In this document: positions 15,420-24,125 of the stretch, in pieces
Layout of the letters: each line of letters opens with the position of its first letter
Position numbering within the stretch: position 1 is the stretch's first letter
Source of the DNA: Streptomyces hilarionis
GTDB taxonomy: Bacteria; Actinomycetota; Actinomycetes; Streptomycetales; Streptomycetaceae
Direction of reading: 5' to 3'
Assembly (NCBI RefSeq): GCF_024539675.1
Contig: NZ_JAHHIT010000059.1
Location: 1-62,811 of the forward strand
DNA length: 62,811 bases
Notes under the pieces: model-generated
What the model was told of the DNA's origin: nothing
The model's input: the letters and a program-made list of their open reading frames with translations, nothing else
The model's database searches: none
Translations under genes and position numbers: made by a program

Positions 15420-16016
15420 ATGAGCGCCGGAGGACAGCAGGGGCGCAGGCCCCGCGCGGATGTCCAGCGCAACCGTGCCGCCCTCATGGAAGCGGCGCAA
15501 CGTCACTTCCTGAAGTACGGGGTCGGCACGTCGCTGGAGGCGGTGGCCAAGGAGGCGGGTGTCGGTCCCGGCACCTTGTACCGGCACTTCCCCACCCGGG
15601 AAGCGCTGCTGGCGGCCGTGCTCCAGACGCGCTCCGAAGAGCTGGTGGCACGTCAGGCGCAGATCGCGCGGCTCGGTGACGCCGACAAGGCGCTGGAACA
15701 GTGGCTGCGCGCGCTGGAGGAGTACTTCAGCGCGTTCAGCGGACTGCCCGAGCCGCTCATGGCCGCCGCCCGGGCGCAGGATCCGGACAACCCGCTCACC
15801 CTTCCCTGCGACACCGTCATCTCCGCCACCGAGCAGTACGTGCGCGCCGCTCAACTGGCGGGGTGCGTGCGCAAGTCGGTGAAGGGGTACGACCTGTTCC
15901 TCGCGGCGATCTCCGTCGCCTGGCTCAAGGGCGCCGGCGCCGCGGAGGAGGAGTCGCTGGACCGCGTCCGCGCGCTCATCGCCGTCGGCTACCGCGAGCA
16001 GCACGCCGAGGCGTAG
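15420..16016 (+). CDS. TetR/AcrR-family regulator
   Basis: The 198-residue protein's HTH spans residues about 12-60 (NRAALMEAAQRHFLKYGV, TSLEAVAKEAGVGPGTLYRH, FPTREALLAAVL). The C-terminal helical domain (EQWLRALEEYFSAFSGLPEP, SVAWLKGAGAAEEESLDRVR) matches TetR proteins that control small oxidoreductase genes. Its own promoter holds CGGAGG-N3-CCTCCG palindromes. The oxidoreductase at 16151 follows on the same strand after 134 bp and has no visible TetR site of its own, so the two are probably one unit. The start at ATG 15420 follows CAGGAGGGCCC. Confidence 0.92.
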   Translation: MSAGGQQGRRPRADVQRNRAALMEAAQRHFLKYGVGTSLEAVAKEAGVGPGTLYRHFPTREALLAAVLQTRSEELVARQAQIARLGDADKALEQWLRALEEYFSAFSGLPEPLMAAARAQDPDNPLTLPCDTVISATEQYVRAAQLAGCVRKSVKGYDLFLAAISVAWLKGAGAAEEESLDRVRALIAVGYREQHAEA

Positions 16017-16150
16017 GCCCCGACCGGCAAAGGCGCGGGAACGACCGGAGACCACCGGACTCCCGAAGGCCACCCTGCGCGTCGTCCGACGCTCCCACGG
16101 CGATCACATCGCGCCGCCCTGGGGCGGTGCGTCTTCCAGAAGGACACATC

Positions 16151-16885
16151 ATGAAGATCTCAGTCGTCGGCGCGGGCTCGATCGGCGCCAACCTCGCCCG
16201 CACGCTCGGTGCGGCCGGTCACGACGTCCAGGTGGCCGCAGCGCGCGGACCCGAGGCCGTCCCGCCCGCGGCGCTGGAGGCCGGCGCCCGCGCCGTCGCG
16301 CTCGACGACGCCGTCCACGACAGGGACGCCGTCATCCTGGCCGTCCCCTTCGGCGTGGCGGGACAGCTGGCCGAGCTGTTCGCCTCCGTCCCTGCCGAGA
16401 CGGTGGTCATCGACACCTCCAACTACTACCCGCACCTCAGTGGCCGGATCGAGGCAGTGGAGGGCGGCGCCGTGGAGAGCGTGTACATCTCCGAGCTCCT
16501 CGGTCGCCCCGTCGTCAAGGCGTGGAACGCCGCCCTGGCCGAGACCCAGCGCACGAAGGGCGTTCCGGCCGGGACGCCCGGACGCCTCGCCATCCCCGTC
16601 GCGGGCGACTCCGAGGAAGCGAAGCGTGTGGCCATGACTCTGGTGGACGACACCGGATTCGACCCCTACGACGCAGGAACGCTGGCCGACTCCTGGCGTC
16701 AGCAGCCCATGGGCCCCGCCTACTGCACCGAGCTGACCCTGGACGAGCTCCCGGCGGCCCTGGCCGCCGCCGACCGCGCCAAGGACGCGGCCGTACGCGA
16801 GAGCATGGGCGAGCGCTTCGCCGCCCTCGGCGCCGATCCCACCCTGGAGGACGTCGTCGAGATGAACCGCGCCGCCCACAGGTGA
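16151..16885 (+). CDS. NAD(P)-binding reductase, F420-dependent NADP reductase-like
   Basis: The 244-residue Rossmann protein has the dinucleotide motif at its N-terminus (MKISVVGAGSIGANLARTLG). It continues RDAVILAVPFG, ETVVIDTSNYYPHLSG and VVKAWNAALAE, a pattern close to the F420-dependent NADP reductase/IMPDH-like fold (F420_oxidored family). It lacks features that would prove F420 binding, so the cofactor and substrate are open. The gene starts after AGAAGGACACATC and follows the TetR gene, which is likely its repressor. A good terminator (16916-16951) closes the unit. Confidence 0.8.
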   Translation: MKISVVGAGSIGANLARTLGAAGHDVQVAAARGPEAVPPAALEAGARAVALDDAVHDRDAVILAVPFGVAGQLAELFASVPAETVVIDTSNYYPHLSGRIEAVEGGAVESVYISELLGRPVVKAWNAALAETQRTKGVPAGTPGRLAIPVAGDSEEAKRVAMTLVDDTGFDPYDAGTLADSWRQQPMGPAYCTELTLDELPAALAAADRAKDAAVRESMGERFAALGADPTLEDVVEMNRAAHR

Positions 16886-16915
16886 CCACCCGCGTCGCCG
16901 GCCCGCGAAGCACGA

Positions 16916-16951
16916 GGACCGTGAGCCGCGTCGTGCGAGGGCTCACGGTCC
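16916..16951. terminator. Hairpin terminator between converging genes
   Basis: GGACCGTGAGCC (16916-16927) and GGCTCACGGTCC (16940-16951) form a perfect 12-bp stem with a 12-nt loop. It lies 31 bp after the reductase stop and about 100 bp from the converging PEP-mutase-like gene. Confidence 0.75.
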
Positions 16952-17054
16952 CGTCGTCGTCCGGCCCCCGCGCTTCACCGCACCTCGCGGGCGGGTCGGC
17001 CAGGCGGCCAGGCGGCCGGACGGCGGTCAGGCGGCCGATCGGTCCGTCAGCCGG

Positions 17055-17816
17055 TCAGGGCGCCCACGGCCCGAGCATGTCCTTCATCGCGTCGGTCAGG
17101 GCGATCTGCAGCAGCGGGCCGTAGGTGATCCGGCCGACGCCGAGGCGGCGGAAGCGCTCGAGGTCGTGCTTGACGGGATGCGCCGTGGAGTTCACCGGAA
17201 CGCCGACGGCGTCGGTGACCGCGGTCAGCAGCGCGTCGGCGTCCTGGATGCCCACCGGGTAGACACTGTCGGCGCCGGCCTGCTCCAGGGCGTGCAGGCG
17301 CCCGATCGCCTCGTCGAGGACGGCGGAGGCATCCTCCGCGTGGAGGAAGAGGTCGGTGCGCCCGTTGATCCAGACCGGGATGCCGGCGTCGTCGGCCGCT
17401 GCGCGCAGACCGGCGATGTAGTTCGCGTGTTCCTCGGTGGTGCGCACACGTCCGCCCTCCGAGTGGACGGTGTCCTCGATGTTGAGGCCGACACCGCCCG
17501 CTTCGGTGAGCCCGGCGATGAGGTCCGCGGGTTTCTGCCCGTAGCCCGCCTCCAGGTCCACGGAGACGGGAACGTCGACCGCCGCGATGATGGGCCTGAC
17601 GGCGGCCAGCACCTCCTCGAAGGTCTGCCCCTCGTGGTCGGCGGCGCCACGGGAGTCGGCGAGCGGATGGCTGCCGATGGTGAGCGCGGGGAATCCGGCG
17701 CCGACGGCCGTCCGCGCGGACCAGACGTCCCAGACGGTCGGCAGGACCAGCGGCTTGTGGTCGGCGTGCAGCTGCTTGATTCGTTGAGCCCGCTCAACGG
17801 TCGTACGAATGTCCAT
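17055..17816 (-). CDS. Isocitrate lyase/phosphoenolpyruvate mutase superfamily enzyme
   Basis: The 253-residue TIM-barrel protein's MDIRTTVERAQRIKQLHADH is followed by VLPTVWDVWSARTAVGAGFP, VPVSVDLEAGYGQ (the metal-binding D-x-E-x-G-Y-G) and GVGLNIEDT. Members cleave or form C-C or C-P bonds next to a carboxylate (2-methylisocitrate lyase, oxaloacetate decarboxylase, PEP mutase). The length and motifs fit the short bacterial branch usually annotated only to superfamily. Nothing in the neighbourhood (no phosphonate or methylcitrate genes) narrows the reaction. The ATG at 17816 gives a standard N-terminus. Confidence 0.85.
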   Translation of the reverse strand: MDIRTTVERAQRIKQLHADHKPLVLPTVWDVWSARTAVGAGFPALTIGSHPLADSRGAADHEGQTFEEVLAAVRPIIAAVDVPVSVDLEAGYGQKPADLIAGLTEAGGVGLNIEDTVHSEGGRVRTTEEHANYIAGLRAAADDAGIPVWINGRTDLFLHAEDASAVLDEAIGRLHALEQAGADSVYPVGIQDADALLTAVTDAVGVPVNSTAHPVKHDLERFRRLGVGRITYGPLLQIALTDAMKDMLGPWAP

Positions 17817-17921
17817 GTCGAGGACGCTACCCCGCGGGTCCGCCGCCACAACGTGCCGACGGCGCGTCGTGGCGGCGATGCGATCATGGAAGCCGTTGTG
17901 CGGATCGGACAGGGGAGGCAC

Positions 17922-18290
17922 ATGACCAGGACCGTCGGCGGGGCTGTGTGGACGTTCTCCCTGGACGAGGACGACGACTGGGTCCCTTCCAGGGAGCCCT
18001 CGGCGGGCGAGAACCTCCGGCGGGCGGTGGAGACCCTGCTCCTGGGCATCGCCTCGGCCGGGGCCGCGCAGACGTACCTGGCGGCCTGGCGTGCCGACTC
18101 GCAGCGCCACGGCGCCGGGTTCACCCTGGGGACCGCCTCGGCGCAGGCGGAGCGCGTCGGTCCGGACCTCGTCAGGCTCGTCGACCTCCACGGGCAGTTC
18201 GAGGACTGCGGCATCGCGGCCGACGAGTTCGAGGCGATGCTGTGCGACTACGCGCGGGCGGCCCGAGCCGACGAGAGGGAGCACGGCTGA
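17922..18290 (+). CDS. Hypothetical acidic protein
   Basis: The 122-residue protein MTRTVGGAVWTFSLDEDDDW continues with predicted helices (ENLRRAVETLLLGIASAGAA, RLVDLHGQFEDCGIAADEFE). It has no signal peptide or membrane segment, and I recognise no family. The start is supported by AGGGGAGGCAC directly upstream of ATG 17922. The gene is divergent from the PEP-mutase-like gene and converges on the desaturase across a 29-bp repeat array. Codon usage matches its neighbours, so it is likely a real gene. Confidence 0.6.
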   Translation: MTRTVGGAVWTFSLDEDDDWVPSREPSAGENLRRAVETLLLGIASAGAAQTYLAAWRADSQRHGAGFTLGTASAQAERVGPDLVRLVDLHGQFEDCGIAADEFEAMLCDYARAARADEREHG

Positions 18291-18323
18291 GGGTCCCTGC
18301 TCCGGCGGCTGCCGCCCGCACCG

Positions 18324-18404
18324 GATGCGCCACGACGGCACAGGCCGACGCGCCACCACGACACAGGGCCGGGGCGACGCGCCACCGGGGCACGGGGCCG
18401 AGGC
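18324..18404. repeat. Degenerate 29-bp tandem repeat, three copies
   Basis: Copies lie at 18324-18346 (shortened), 18347-18375 and 18376-18404. Each begins GAYGCGCCAC and contains CACRGGGCC or a close variant. They occupy the gap between the converging genes that end at 18290 and 18498. No coding role is evident. Confidence 0.6.
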
Positions 18405-18497
18405 GGGACTCGAAGGCCCGCGCTCGCCCACCGCGTACCGCATTCCGCAACGGATCCCGCCGGCACCGGCCGCGAGATCCGAATCCCGCACCGGGGA

Positions 18498-19616
18498 TCA
18501 GGCGGCGACGAGCTCCTTCTCGCGCTCCGGCGCCTTGACCTGGGGCTTCTTGTTCGGCAGGGAGAGCCGGAAGACCTTGCTCCAGGCGGAGAGCACCTGC
18601 TTGGGCAGCGGCCCGGTGACGTACTCCAGCTCGTACTTCTCGAACAGCGCGCGCACCTTCACCGCGACCTCGGCGTACCGGTTGCTCGGCAGGTCCGGGA
18701 AGAGGTGGTGCTCAATCTGGTGGGAGAGGTTGCCGGTCATGAAGTGCATGGCCTTGCTGCCGCTGATGTTCGCCGAGCCCATCATCTGGCGCAGGTACCA
18801 CTGGCCGCGCGTCTCGCCCTTGATCGACCGGCGCTCGAAGACCTGCACGCCCTCGGGGAAGTGCCCGCACATGATCACCGAGTGGGACCAGATGTTGCGG
18901 ACCAGGTTCGCGGTGAACGTGGCGGCGAGCGTGGTGAGGAACGAGGGGCCCGACAGCGCGGGGTGGATCACGTAGTCCTTGAGGACCTGCTTGCGGATCT
19001 TGCGGCCCACGGCCCTGGCCCGCGCGCGGAACTCCGGGTCCTTGCGGCGGCGCTTGTTCAGGTTCTTGCCGAGCTCGAGGTCGTAGGCGGCGATGCCGTA
19101 CTCGAAGAAGCAGGCGTTGATGAAGTTCCACAGCGGCTGGCCGAGGTGGATCGGGTGCCACTTCTGGTCCTCGTCGACGCGCATGATGCCGTAGCCGAGG
19201 TCGTTGTCCTTGCCGATCACGTTGGTGTACGTGTGGTGCAGCTCGTTGTGCGAGTGCTTCCACTGCTCGGCCGGCGAGACGTGGTCCCAGTCCCAGGTCG
19301 TGGAGTGGATCTTCGGGTCCCGCATCCAGTCCCACTGGCCGTGCAGGACGTTGTGGCCGATCTCCATGTTGTCCATGATCTTCGCCACGGACAGACCGGC
19401 GGTGCCGATCAGCCAGGCGGGCGGGAAGATCGAGAACAGCAGCACGCCCCTGCTGACCAGCTCGAGCTTGCGCTGCGCCGAGATGACCTTGCGGATGTAG
19501 GCCGCGTCCTTCTCGCCGCGGGAGGCGATCACCTCGTCGCGGATCGCGTCCAGCTCGCGGCCGAGCTCCTCGATCTGCTCGGCGGTCAGGTGGGCGGTGG
19601 GGTCGATAGCGGTCAA
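18498..19616 (-). CDS. Membrane fatty acid (acyl-CoA) desaturase
   Basis: The 372-residue di-iron desaturase shows all three histidine boxes: GHNVLHG, HSHNELHHTYTN and the distal HQIEHHLFPDLP. Hydrophobic stretches (VLLFSIFPPAWLIGTAGLSV, FLTTLAATFTANLV) are the membrane anchors. The start is a TTG at 19616 (TTG-ACC-GCT, reading M-T-A-I-D-P-T-A-H-L) preceded by TAGGACC, and the gene begins 7 bp after the ferredoxin reductase stop. The pair resembles mycobacterial DesA3-Rv3230c, where the oxidoreductase feeds electrons to a delta-9 stearoyl desaturase. The exact regiospecificity here is inferred. Confidence 0.9.
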   Translation of the reverse strand: MTAIDPTAHLTAEQIEELGRELDAIRDEVIASRGEKDAAYIRKVISAQRKLELVSRGVLLFSIFPPAWLIGTAGLSVAKIMDNMEIGHNVLHGQWDWMRDPKIHSTTWDWDHVSPAEQWKHSHNELHHTYTNVIGKDNDLGYGIMRVDEDQKWHPIHLGQPLWNFINACFFEYGIAAYDLELGKNLNKRRRKDPEFRARARAVGRKIRKQVLKDYVIHPALSGPSFLTTLAATFTANLVRNIWSHSVIMCGHFPEGVQVFERRSIKGETRGQWYLRQMMGSANISGSKAMHFMTGNLSHQIEHHLFPDLPSNRYAEVAVKVRALFEKYELEYVTGPLPKQVLSAWSKVFRLSLPNKKPQVKAPEREKELVAA

Positions 19617-19623
19617 GGTGGTC

Positions 19624-20685
19624 CTACCGTTCGATGTCGCAGGGGCCCGCCGCGGCGGACACGCAGGTCTGGATGAGGACGCCCGGCTCGGCCTCGGTGA
19701 TCTCGCCGGTGCGCAGGTCACGGACGGCGCCCGCCTTGAGCGGCGTGACGCAGCCGAAGCAGATGCCCATACGGCACCCGGAGGGCATGAGCACGCCGGC
19801 CGCCTCGCCGACGTCCAGCAGCGGCGTCGCGCCGTCCGCCTCGACGGTCGTGCCGGTCGTGCTGAACGTGACGTCGCCACCGCCGCCCTCGGGGGCGACG
19901 ACGATGCCGGGGCGGAAGCGTTCGGTGTGCAGGCGGTCCGGGACGCCGTGCTCGCTCCAGTGCTTCTCGGCGGCGTCGAGCAGGCCCGCGGGCCCGCAGG
20001 CCCAGGTCTCGCGCTCGGTCCAGTCGGGCACGAGTTCGCCGAGACGGGCGATGTCGAGCATCCCGTCGGTGTCGGTGTGCACTTCGGTGAGACGCAGCTT
20101 CTCGGCCGCGACCAGGTCGTGCAGTTCGTCGCGGAAGATCACGTCGCGCGGCTGGGGAGCGCAGTGGACCATGACGACGTCGTCGAACTCGGTGTCGCGC
20201 AGCATGCCCATCACGGGCGTGATGCCGCTGCCGGCCGTGAGGTAGAGCACCTTGGCCGGTCTGGCCCGCGGCAGCACGAAGTCACCGGTGGCCTGGTCGA
20301 GCTGGATCAGCGTGCCCGGTCTCGCCCTGCGCACCAGGTGGTTGCTGACCTTGCCGTCCGGGATCGCCTTCACGGTGATCGTGACGCGGCCGTCTCGCCG
20401 GTTCGTCGGCGAGGTGATGGAGTAGGCGCGCCACAGGCGCACCCCGTCGACGTCGATGCCGATCCGTACGTACTGACCGGCCGTGTGGCCGCGCCAGCCC
20501 CGCCCCGGCCTGATCACGATGGTCGCGGCGTCACCCGTCTCGGGGTGCACGGCCTCGATCCGGCCCCGCAGATCCGCGCCCGCCCGCAGCGGGCTGATCA
20601 GGTCGAGGTAGTCGGACGGCAGCAGTGGCGTCGTGACCATCTCCAGCAGTTTCCTTGCCCCACTGCGGAGGGCTGCACTCGTCAT
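19624..20685 (-). CDS. Ferredoxin reductase (FAD/NADPH, C-terminal [2Fe-2S]) for the desaturase
   Basis: The 353-residue three-domain protein has an FAD site in RLWRAYSITSPT (R-x-Y-S) and a nucleotide site in LYLTAGSGITPVMGML plus TWACGPAGLLDAAE. The plant-type [2Fe-2S] ferredoxin domain at the C-terminus carries CRMGICFGC and a final Cys in IQTCVSAA. It passes electrons from NADPH to the desaturase encoded 7 bp downstream, in one operon. ATG 20685 lies 86 bp from the divergent PucR-type regulator, whose operators probably act on this promoter too. Confidence 0.92.
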   Translation of the reverse strand: MTSAALRSGARKLLEMVTTPLLPSDYLDLISPLRAGADLRGRIEAVHPETGDAATIVIRPGRGWRGHTAGQYVRIGIDVDGVRLWRAYSITSPTNRRDGRVTITVKAIPDGKVSNHLVRRARPGTLIQLDQATGDFVLPRARPAKVLYLTAGSGITPVMGMLRDTEFDDVVMVHCAPQPRDVIFRDELHDLVAAEKLRLTEVHTDTDGMLDIARLGELVPDWTERETWACGPAGLLDAAEKHWSEHGVPDRLHTERFRPGIVVAPEGGGGDVTFSTTGTTVEADGATPLLDVGEAAGVLMPSGCRMGICFGCVTPLKAGAVRDLRTGEITEAEPGVLIQTCVSAAAGPCDIER

Positions 20686-20710
20686 GACTCCAGCTTGATG
20701 CGCCTCAGGG

Positions 20711-20768
20711 CGTAAAGTCCTGTCCGAAGGACGTAAATCTGGTCGGCGGAATTGTTCACAGGGAACAA
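20711..20768. promoter_or_regulatory. Divergent promoter region with direct and inverted repeats
   Basis: CGTAAA occurs at 20711-20716 and 20732-20737, exactly 21 bp (two helical turns) apart, with a GTCC/GGAC dyad (20717-20720, 20729-20732) between them. Closer to the regulator start, TTGTTC (20752-20757) and GAACAA (20763-20768) form a perfect dyad only 3 nt before the ATG at 20772. A factor bound there would block translation or elongation of the regulator, so autoregulation by the PucR-type protein is plausible. Confidence 0.55.
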
Positions 20769-20771
20769 AAG

Positions 20772-21911
20772 ATGAGCCATGCAATCCGGAAGGCCACCGA
20801 ACTGGCCCTCGATGAGACGACCGTCACCGCACTTCGGACCACGCTGAAGTCGACCGCGGACGAGGTGGTCCAGGCGATCATCGACGAGGTCCCGCCCTAC
20901 GCCAACGCCCTGTCGGGCAGCATGGGCGGCACGATCCGCCGAGCCGTCCGCACCGCCCTGGGACACTACCTGGACCTCGCGAGCGGGAACGCCACGGGCG
21001 GCGACGGCGGCGACGCGGCCTACGAGCTGGGCCGCGGCGAGGTGCGCGACGGCCGTTCGATGGACGCCCTGCTCAGCGCCTACCGCGTCGGGGCCCGCGT
21101 GGCCTGGCGGTGCCTGGCGGCGGGCGCCGTACCCGCCGGCCTGCCGGCCGCGGAGGTCGCCAAGTTCGCCGAGCTGACCTTCGCCTACATCGACGAGCTG
21201 TCCGCCGCGAGCGCCGCGGGCCACGCCGACGAACTGGCCGCCCGGGGCCGGGCTCATGAGCGTCACCTGGAACACCTGGCCCGGGACCTGCTCGCGGGCG
21301 CGAACCCGGACGTGCTGCTGGCCGCCGCCCAACGGGCCGGGTGGCAGCCTCCGGTGTCGCTGACCGTGGTCCTGCTGCCCGCGGCCCAGGCCCGGCCCGC
21401 GTACCGCGTGCTGGACCCGAGCACCCTCGTCCTCGACGATCTGCCGGACGCCACCGGCGCGCTGCTCGTCCCCGACGCCGACCGACCGCATCTGCTGAGG
21501 CTGCTGACCGACCGCGCGGCCGTGGTCGGCCCGGCCCGGCCCTGGACCCGGGCGTCCGCCTCGTACGCACGGGCCGTCCGCGCGCGTTCCCTCTCCTACG
21601 AGATACGCGACACCGAGGCCCACCTGCCCGAACTGGTCCTGAGCGCCGACGTGGACGCGTTCGCGGACCTGCGCGCCCGCGCTCTCGCGCCGCTGCGGAC
21701 CCTGCCCGAAGCGACCGCACGGCGGCTGGAGGAGACCCTGCGGGCGTGGCTGCTCCACCAGGGCAGGCGGGAGGAGGTGGCGGCGGCGCTGTTCGTCCAT
21801 CCGCAGACCGTCCGGTACCGGATGTCGCAGCTGCGGGAGCTGTTTCCGGACCTCGCATCGCCGCACCGGGTCCTCGAACTGACGCTCGCGGTCGGTCTGC
21901 GCAACGACTGA
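20772..21911 (+). CDS. PucR/CdaR-type transcriptional regulator
   Basis: In this 379-residue protein the N-terminal half is helical and resembles the sensor domain of this class (EVVQAIIDEVPPYANALSGS, DALLSAYRVGARVAWRC). The C-terminus carries the PucR HTH: LEETLRAWLLHQGRREEVAA, LFVHPQTVRYRMSQLRELFP, HRVLELTLAVGLR. Homologues often stand divergent from desaturase-reductase operons, as here, so it probably controls membrane-lipid desaturation. The signal is unknown. A perfect TTGTTC/GAACAA dyad abuts its start codon. Confidence 0.88.
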   Translation: MSHAIRKATELALDETTVTALRTTLKSTADEVVQAIIDEVPPYANALSGSMGGTIRRAVRTALGHYLDLASGNATGGDGGDAAYELGRGEVRDGRSMDALLSAYRVGARVAWRCLAAGAVPAGLPAAEVAKFAELTFAYIDELSAASAAGHADELAARGRAHERHLEHLARDLLAGANPDVLLAAAQRAGWQPPVSLTVVLLPAAQARPAYRVLDPSTLVLDDLPDATGALLVPDADRPHLLRLLTDRAAVVGPARPWTRASASYARAVRARSLSYEIRDTEAHLPELVLSADVDAFADLRARALAPLRTLPEATARRLEETLRAWLLHQGRREEVAAALFVHPQTVRYRMSQLRELFPDLASPHRVLELTLAVGLRND

Positions 21912-22126
21912 CGCGTGCTTTCGCCCGTACGCCGTGGTCAGCGCCCGTAGCCGTCGGCGGCGGCGATGGCGGCGGACTCGGTGGCGACCACCCGGCCCAG
22001 GGAGATGAGGGTCAAGGAGTGTGGGGGCGGGTTGCATGACAACAGCTCCTGGGGGCGCGGGGCCGGAAGCTGTGGCTGTTCGGTCGTGTGTGTGGGGGGC
22101 CTGCGTTCTCGCGGGCCCGCCGGAGG

Positions 22127-22702
22127 TCACGGCCTCCGGGTGGCGCGGTGGACGAAGGCGGGCGGGAGGTTCGCCCAGACCGTCCGCGAGCGTTCCAACC
22201 GGTCGAAGCGGCGGGCCAGTTCGGAGGTGAGATCGCGGGCGGGCGGGGTCCGGGCCGCGTGCAGGTAGGCGAACGTGGTGAACCGGCCTCCGGGCGCGAG
22301 GGCTTCGGCCACGGCGTCCAGGATGTGCCCGCGCCGGTCCCGCGGCATGACCGTCCACGGCAGCCCGGAGACCACCGCGTCGACCGGTTCGCCCACCGCG
22401 GCGGCCAGGTCGGCGGCGGAGCCCTGGACCACGGTCAGCCGGGTGTCGCGCCGGGCGGCCGCCAGCCGGGCGGCGAGGACCGGGTTGAGCTCGACGGCGA
22501 CGAGCCGTGCCCCGGGAGCGAGCCGGGCGAGGATCGCGTCGGTGAACACCCCGGTCCCCGGGCCCAGTTCGGCGACTGTCCGGGCCTGCTCAAGGCCGAT
22601 GCCCTCGGTCATCTCGTACGCCAGCCGCCGTGAACTGGCCGCCACGGCACCGGTCATGAGGGGGCGTCGGAGGAACTCGGTGGTGATCGACATGGCGGCC
22701 AT
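22127..22702 (-). CDS. Class I SAM-dependent methyltransferase (PmtA/KsgA-like)
   Basis: The 191-residue protein reads MTGAVAASSRRLAYEMTEGI, then motif I VAELGPGTGVFTDAILARL, motif II RLVAVELNPVLAARL, and motif IV DAVVSGLPWTVMPRD. The short length, the N-terminal SSRRLA segment and the SGLPW motif match bacterial phosphatidylethanolamine N-methyltransferase/rRNA-dimethylase-like proteins. Lipid methylation is possible but not shown. ATG 22702 and ATG 22693 are both possible starts. It is divergent from the two-component system. Confidence 0.8.
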   Translation of the reverse strand: MAAMSITTEFLRRPLMTGAVAASSRRLAYEMTEGIGLEQARTVAELGPGTGVFTDAILARLAPGARLVAVELNPVLAARLAAARRDTRLTVVQGSAADLAAAVGEPVDAVVSGLPWTVMPRDRRGHILDAVAEALAPGGRFTTFAYLHAARTPPARDLTSELARRFDRLERSRTVWANLPPAFVHRATRRP

Positions 22703-22826
22703 GCTGAAAGCGCCCGGGGTGGCCGCACGTCGTATCCCCGGCCGGTGTCCGTACGACTGCGGGAGGACCCCGTGACGCCCACAAGGACGACGCCGGGGAA
22801 CGGCCCCCGGTCGTAACGTTGAGGCG

Positions 22827-24125
22827 GTGCAACGGCTGATCGAGACCCTGCCCCGTCTGCGGCGCGGACATCCGTGGCTGGCGGACCTGCTGCTGATCGT
22901 GCTGGTCGCCGTGCCCCCGGTGATCCGTCCGCAGCCCGGCTGGCGACCGGTATGGGTGCAGGCGGCCCTCTACGCCGCCCTGGTGCTGCCCCTGCTGTGG
23001 CGCCGCCGCCGGCCGGTCCTCGTCGCGGCCCTGGTGGCGGCCGGGTTCTGGGCGCAGTACCTCGGCCACGTGTGGGGGCAGGAACCGGGGCGCGGCGCCG
23101 TCGCCCTGGCCGCGGTCCTGGCCACGCTCACGGTGCGCGGCCTGCGCGGGGCGGCCGCCGCGACGGTGCTCTGCGCCGCCGGCTGCGTCGCGCTGTGGAT
23201 TCCCGCCTGGCAGCGGGACTACGGGGGCCCGGGCGCCCGCGGCGCCTGGCTCACCCCGCTCGCGGTGGGCCTCCTGCTGGCCGGGGCCTGGGTGTTCGGC
23301 GAGTACGTCCGTGCCCGGCGCGCCCATGACGCCGAGGTCGAGCGACGGGTCGCGCTCGCCGAGTCGGAACGCCTCGCGCTGGCCCGGGTGGCCGTCGCCG
23401 AGGAGCGGGCCCGCATCGCCCGCGAGATCCACGACGTCCTCGCGCACAGCGTGAGCGTCATGGTGCTGAACGCGGAGGGCGGCAGGCTGATGCGGCACGC
23501 CGACCCCACCGTCGTCGACCGCACCCTCGGCGTCATCAGCGCGACCGGCCGCGACGCCCTGGAAGAACTGCGCCGGTTGCTGGACGTGCTGCGCGCCCCC
23601 GGCACGGACGGATCGGCCGACGGCCCCGGACCTGACCCCGGCCCTGGCCCCGGTCCCGGTCCCGGTGGGTATGGGGCCGGGGAATCCCTCTCGGGCGATC
23701 TGCGGCGGCTCGTCGGACGCCTCGACACCAGCGGGACGCGCGCCCGGCTGGACCTCAGCGGAGAGCCGGGCGGCCTTCCGGCCGATCTCACCGTGCACAC
23801 GTACCGCATCGTGCAGGAGGCGCTGACCAACGTCGTCAAGCACGCGCCGGCGAACGCCACGATCGACGTCCGGGTCGACACCGGTACCGAGGGGCCCGGG
23901 CGGCTGGTCCGCGTCCTTGTCGAGAACTCGGCCGGAGCGGGAGCGGGCACCGCTCCGGAGCACCCCGTCCGAAAGCTCTCCCATGGTCACGGGCTCGCCG
24001 GCATGCGCGAGCGCGCCGCCCTGTACGGCGGGAACGTCGATGCCGGACCCACGTCCGACGGCGGCTACCGAGTCACCGCCACCCTGGTCCCCGTCGCGCC
24101 CGGTGCGGCCCGGGTGGCCCCGTGA
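22827..24125 (+). CDS. Sensor histidine kinase (HisKA_3/NarL type)
   Basis: The 432-residue membrane kinase has about five hydrophobic helices in residues 15-165. A coiled signalling helix (RRAHDAEVERRVALAESERL) and the dimerisation box RIAREIHDVLAHSVSVMVLN, with the phospho-acceptor His in EIHDVLAH, follow. The ATPase shows TYRIVQEALTNVVKHAP (N box) and HGHGLAGMRERAALYGG (G box). A Gly-Pro repeat (about residues 268-283) interrupts the region between them. The start is GTG 22827, and TAACGT ends 7 nt before it, consistent with a leaderless mRNA. The gene overlaps the response regulator by 4 nt. The stimulus is unknown. Confidence 0.93.
   Translation: MQRLIETLPRLRRGHPWLADLLLIVLVAVPPVIRPQPGWRPVWVQAALYAALVLPLLWRRRRPVLVAALVAAGFWAQYLGHVWGQEPGRGAVALAAVLATLTVRGLRGAAAATVLCAAGCVALWIPAWQRDYGGPGARGAWLTPLAVGLLLAGAWVFGEYVRARRAHDAEVERRVALAESERLALARVAVAEERARIAREIHDVLAHSVSVMVLNAEGGRLMRHADPTVVDRTLGVISATGRDALEELRRLLDVLRAPGTDGSADGPGPDPGPGPGPGPGGYGAGESLSGDLRRLVGRLDTSGTRARLDLSGEPGGLPADLTVHTYRIVQEALTNVVKHAPANATIDVRVDTGTEGPGRLVRVLVENSAGAGAGTAPEHPVRKLSHGHGLAGMRERAALYGGNVDAGPTSDGGYRVTATLVPVAPGAARVAP

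Noticed and set aside
21938..22020. Possible C-terminal gene remnant on the minus strand (ends VVATESAAIAAADGYGR)
   Set aside because: The residues look protein-like, but I could find no upstream continuation, start codon or family resemblance, so it is too weak to annotate.
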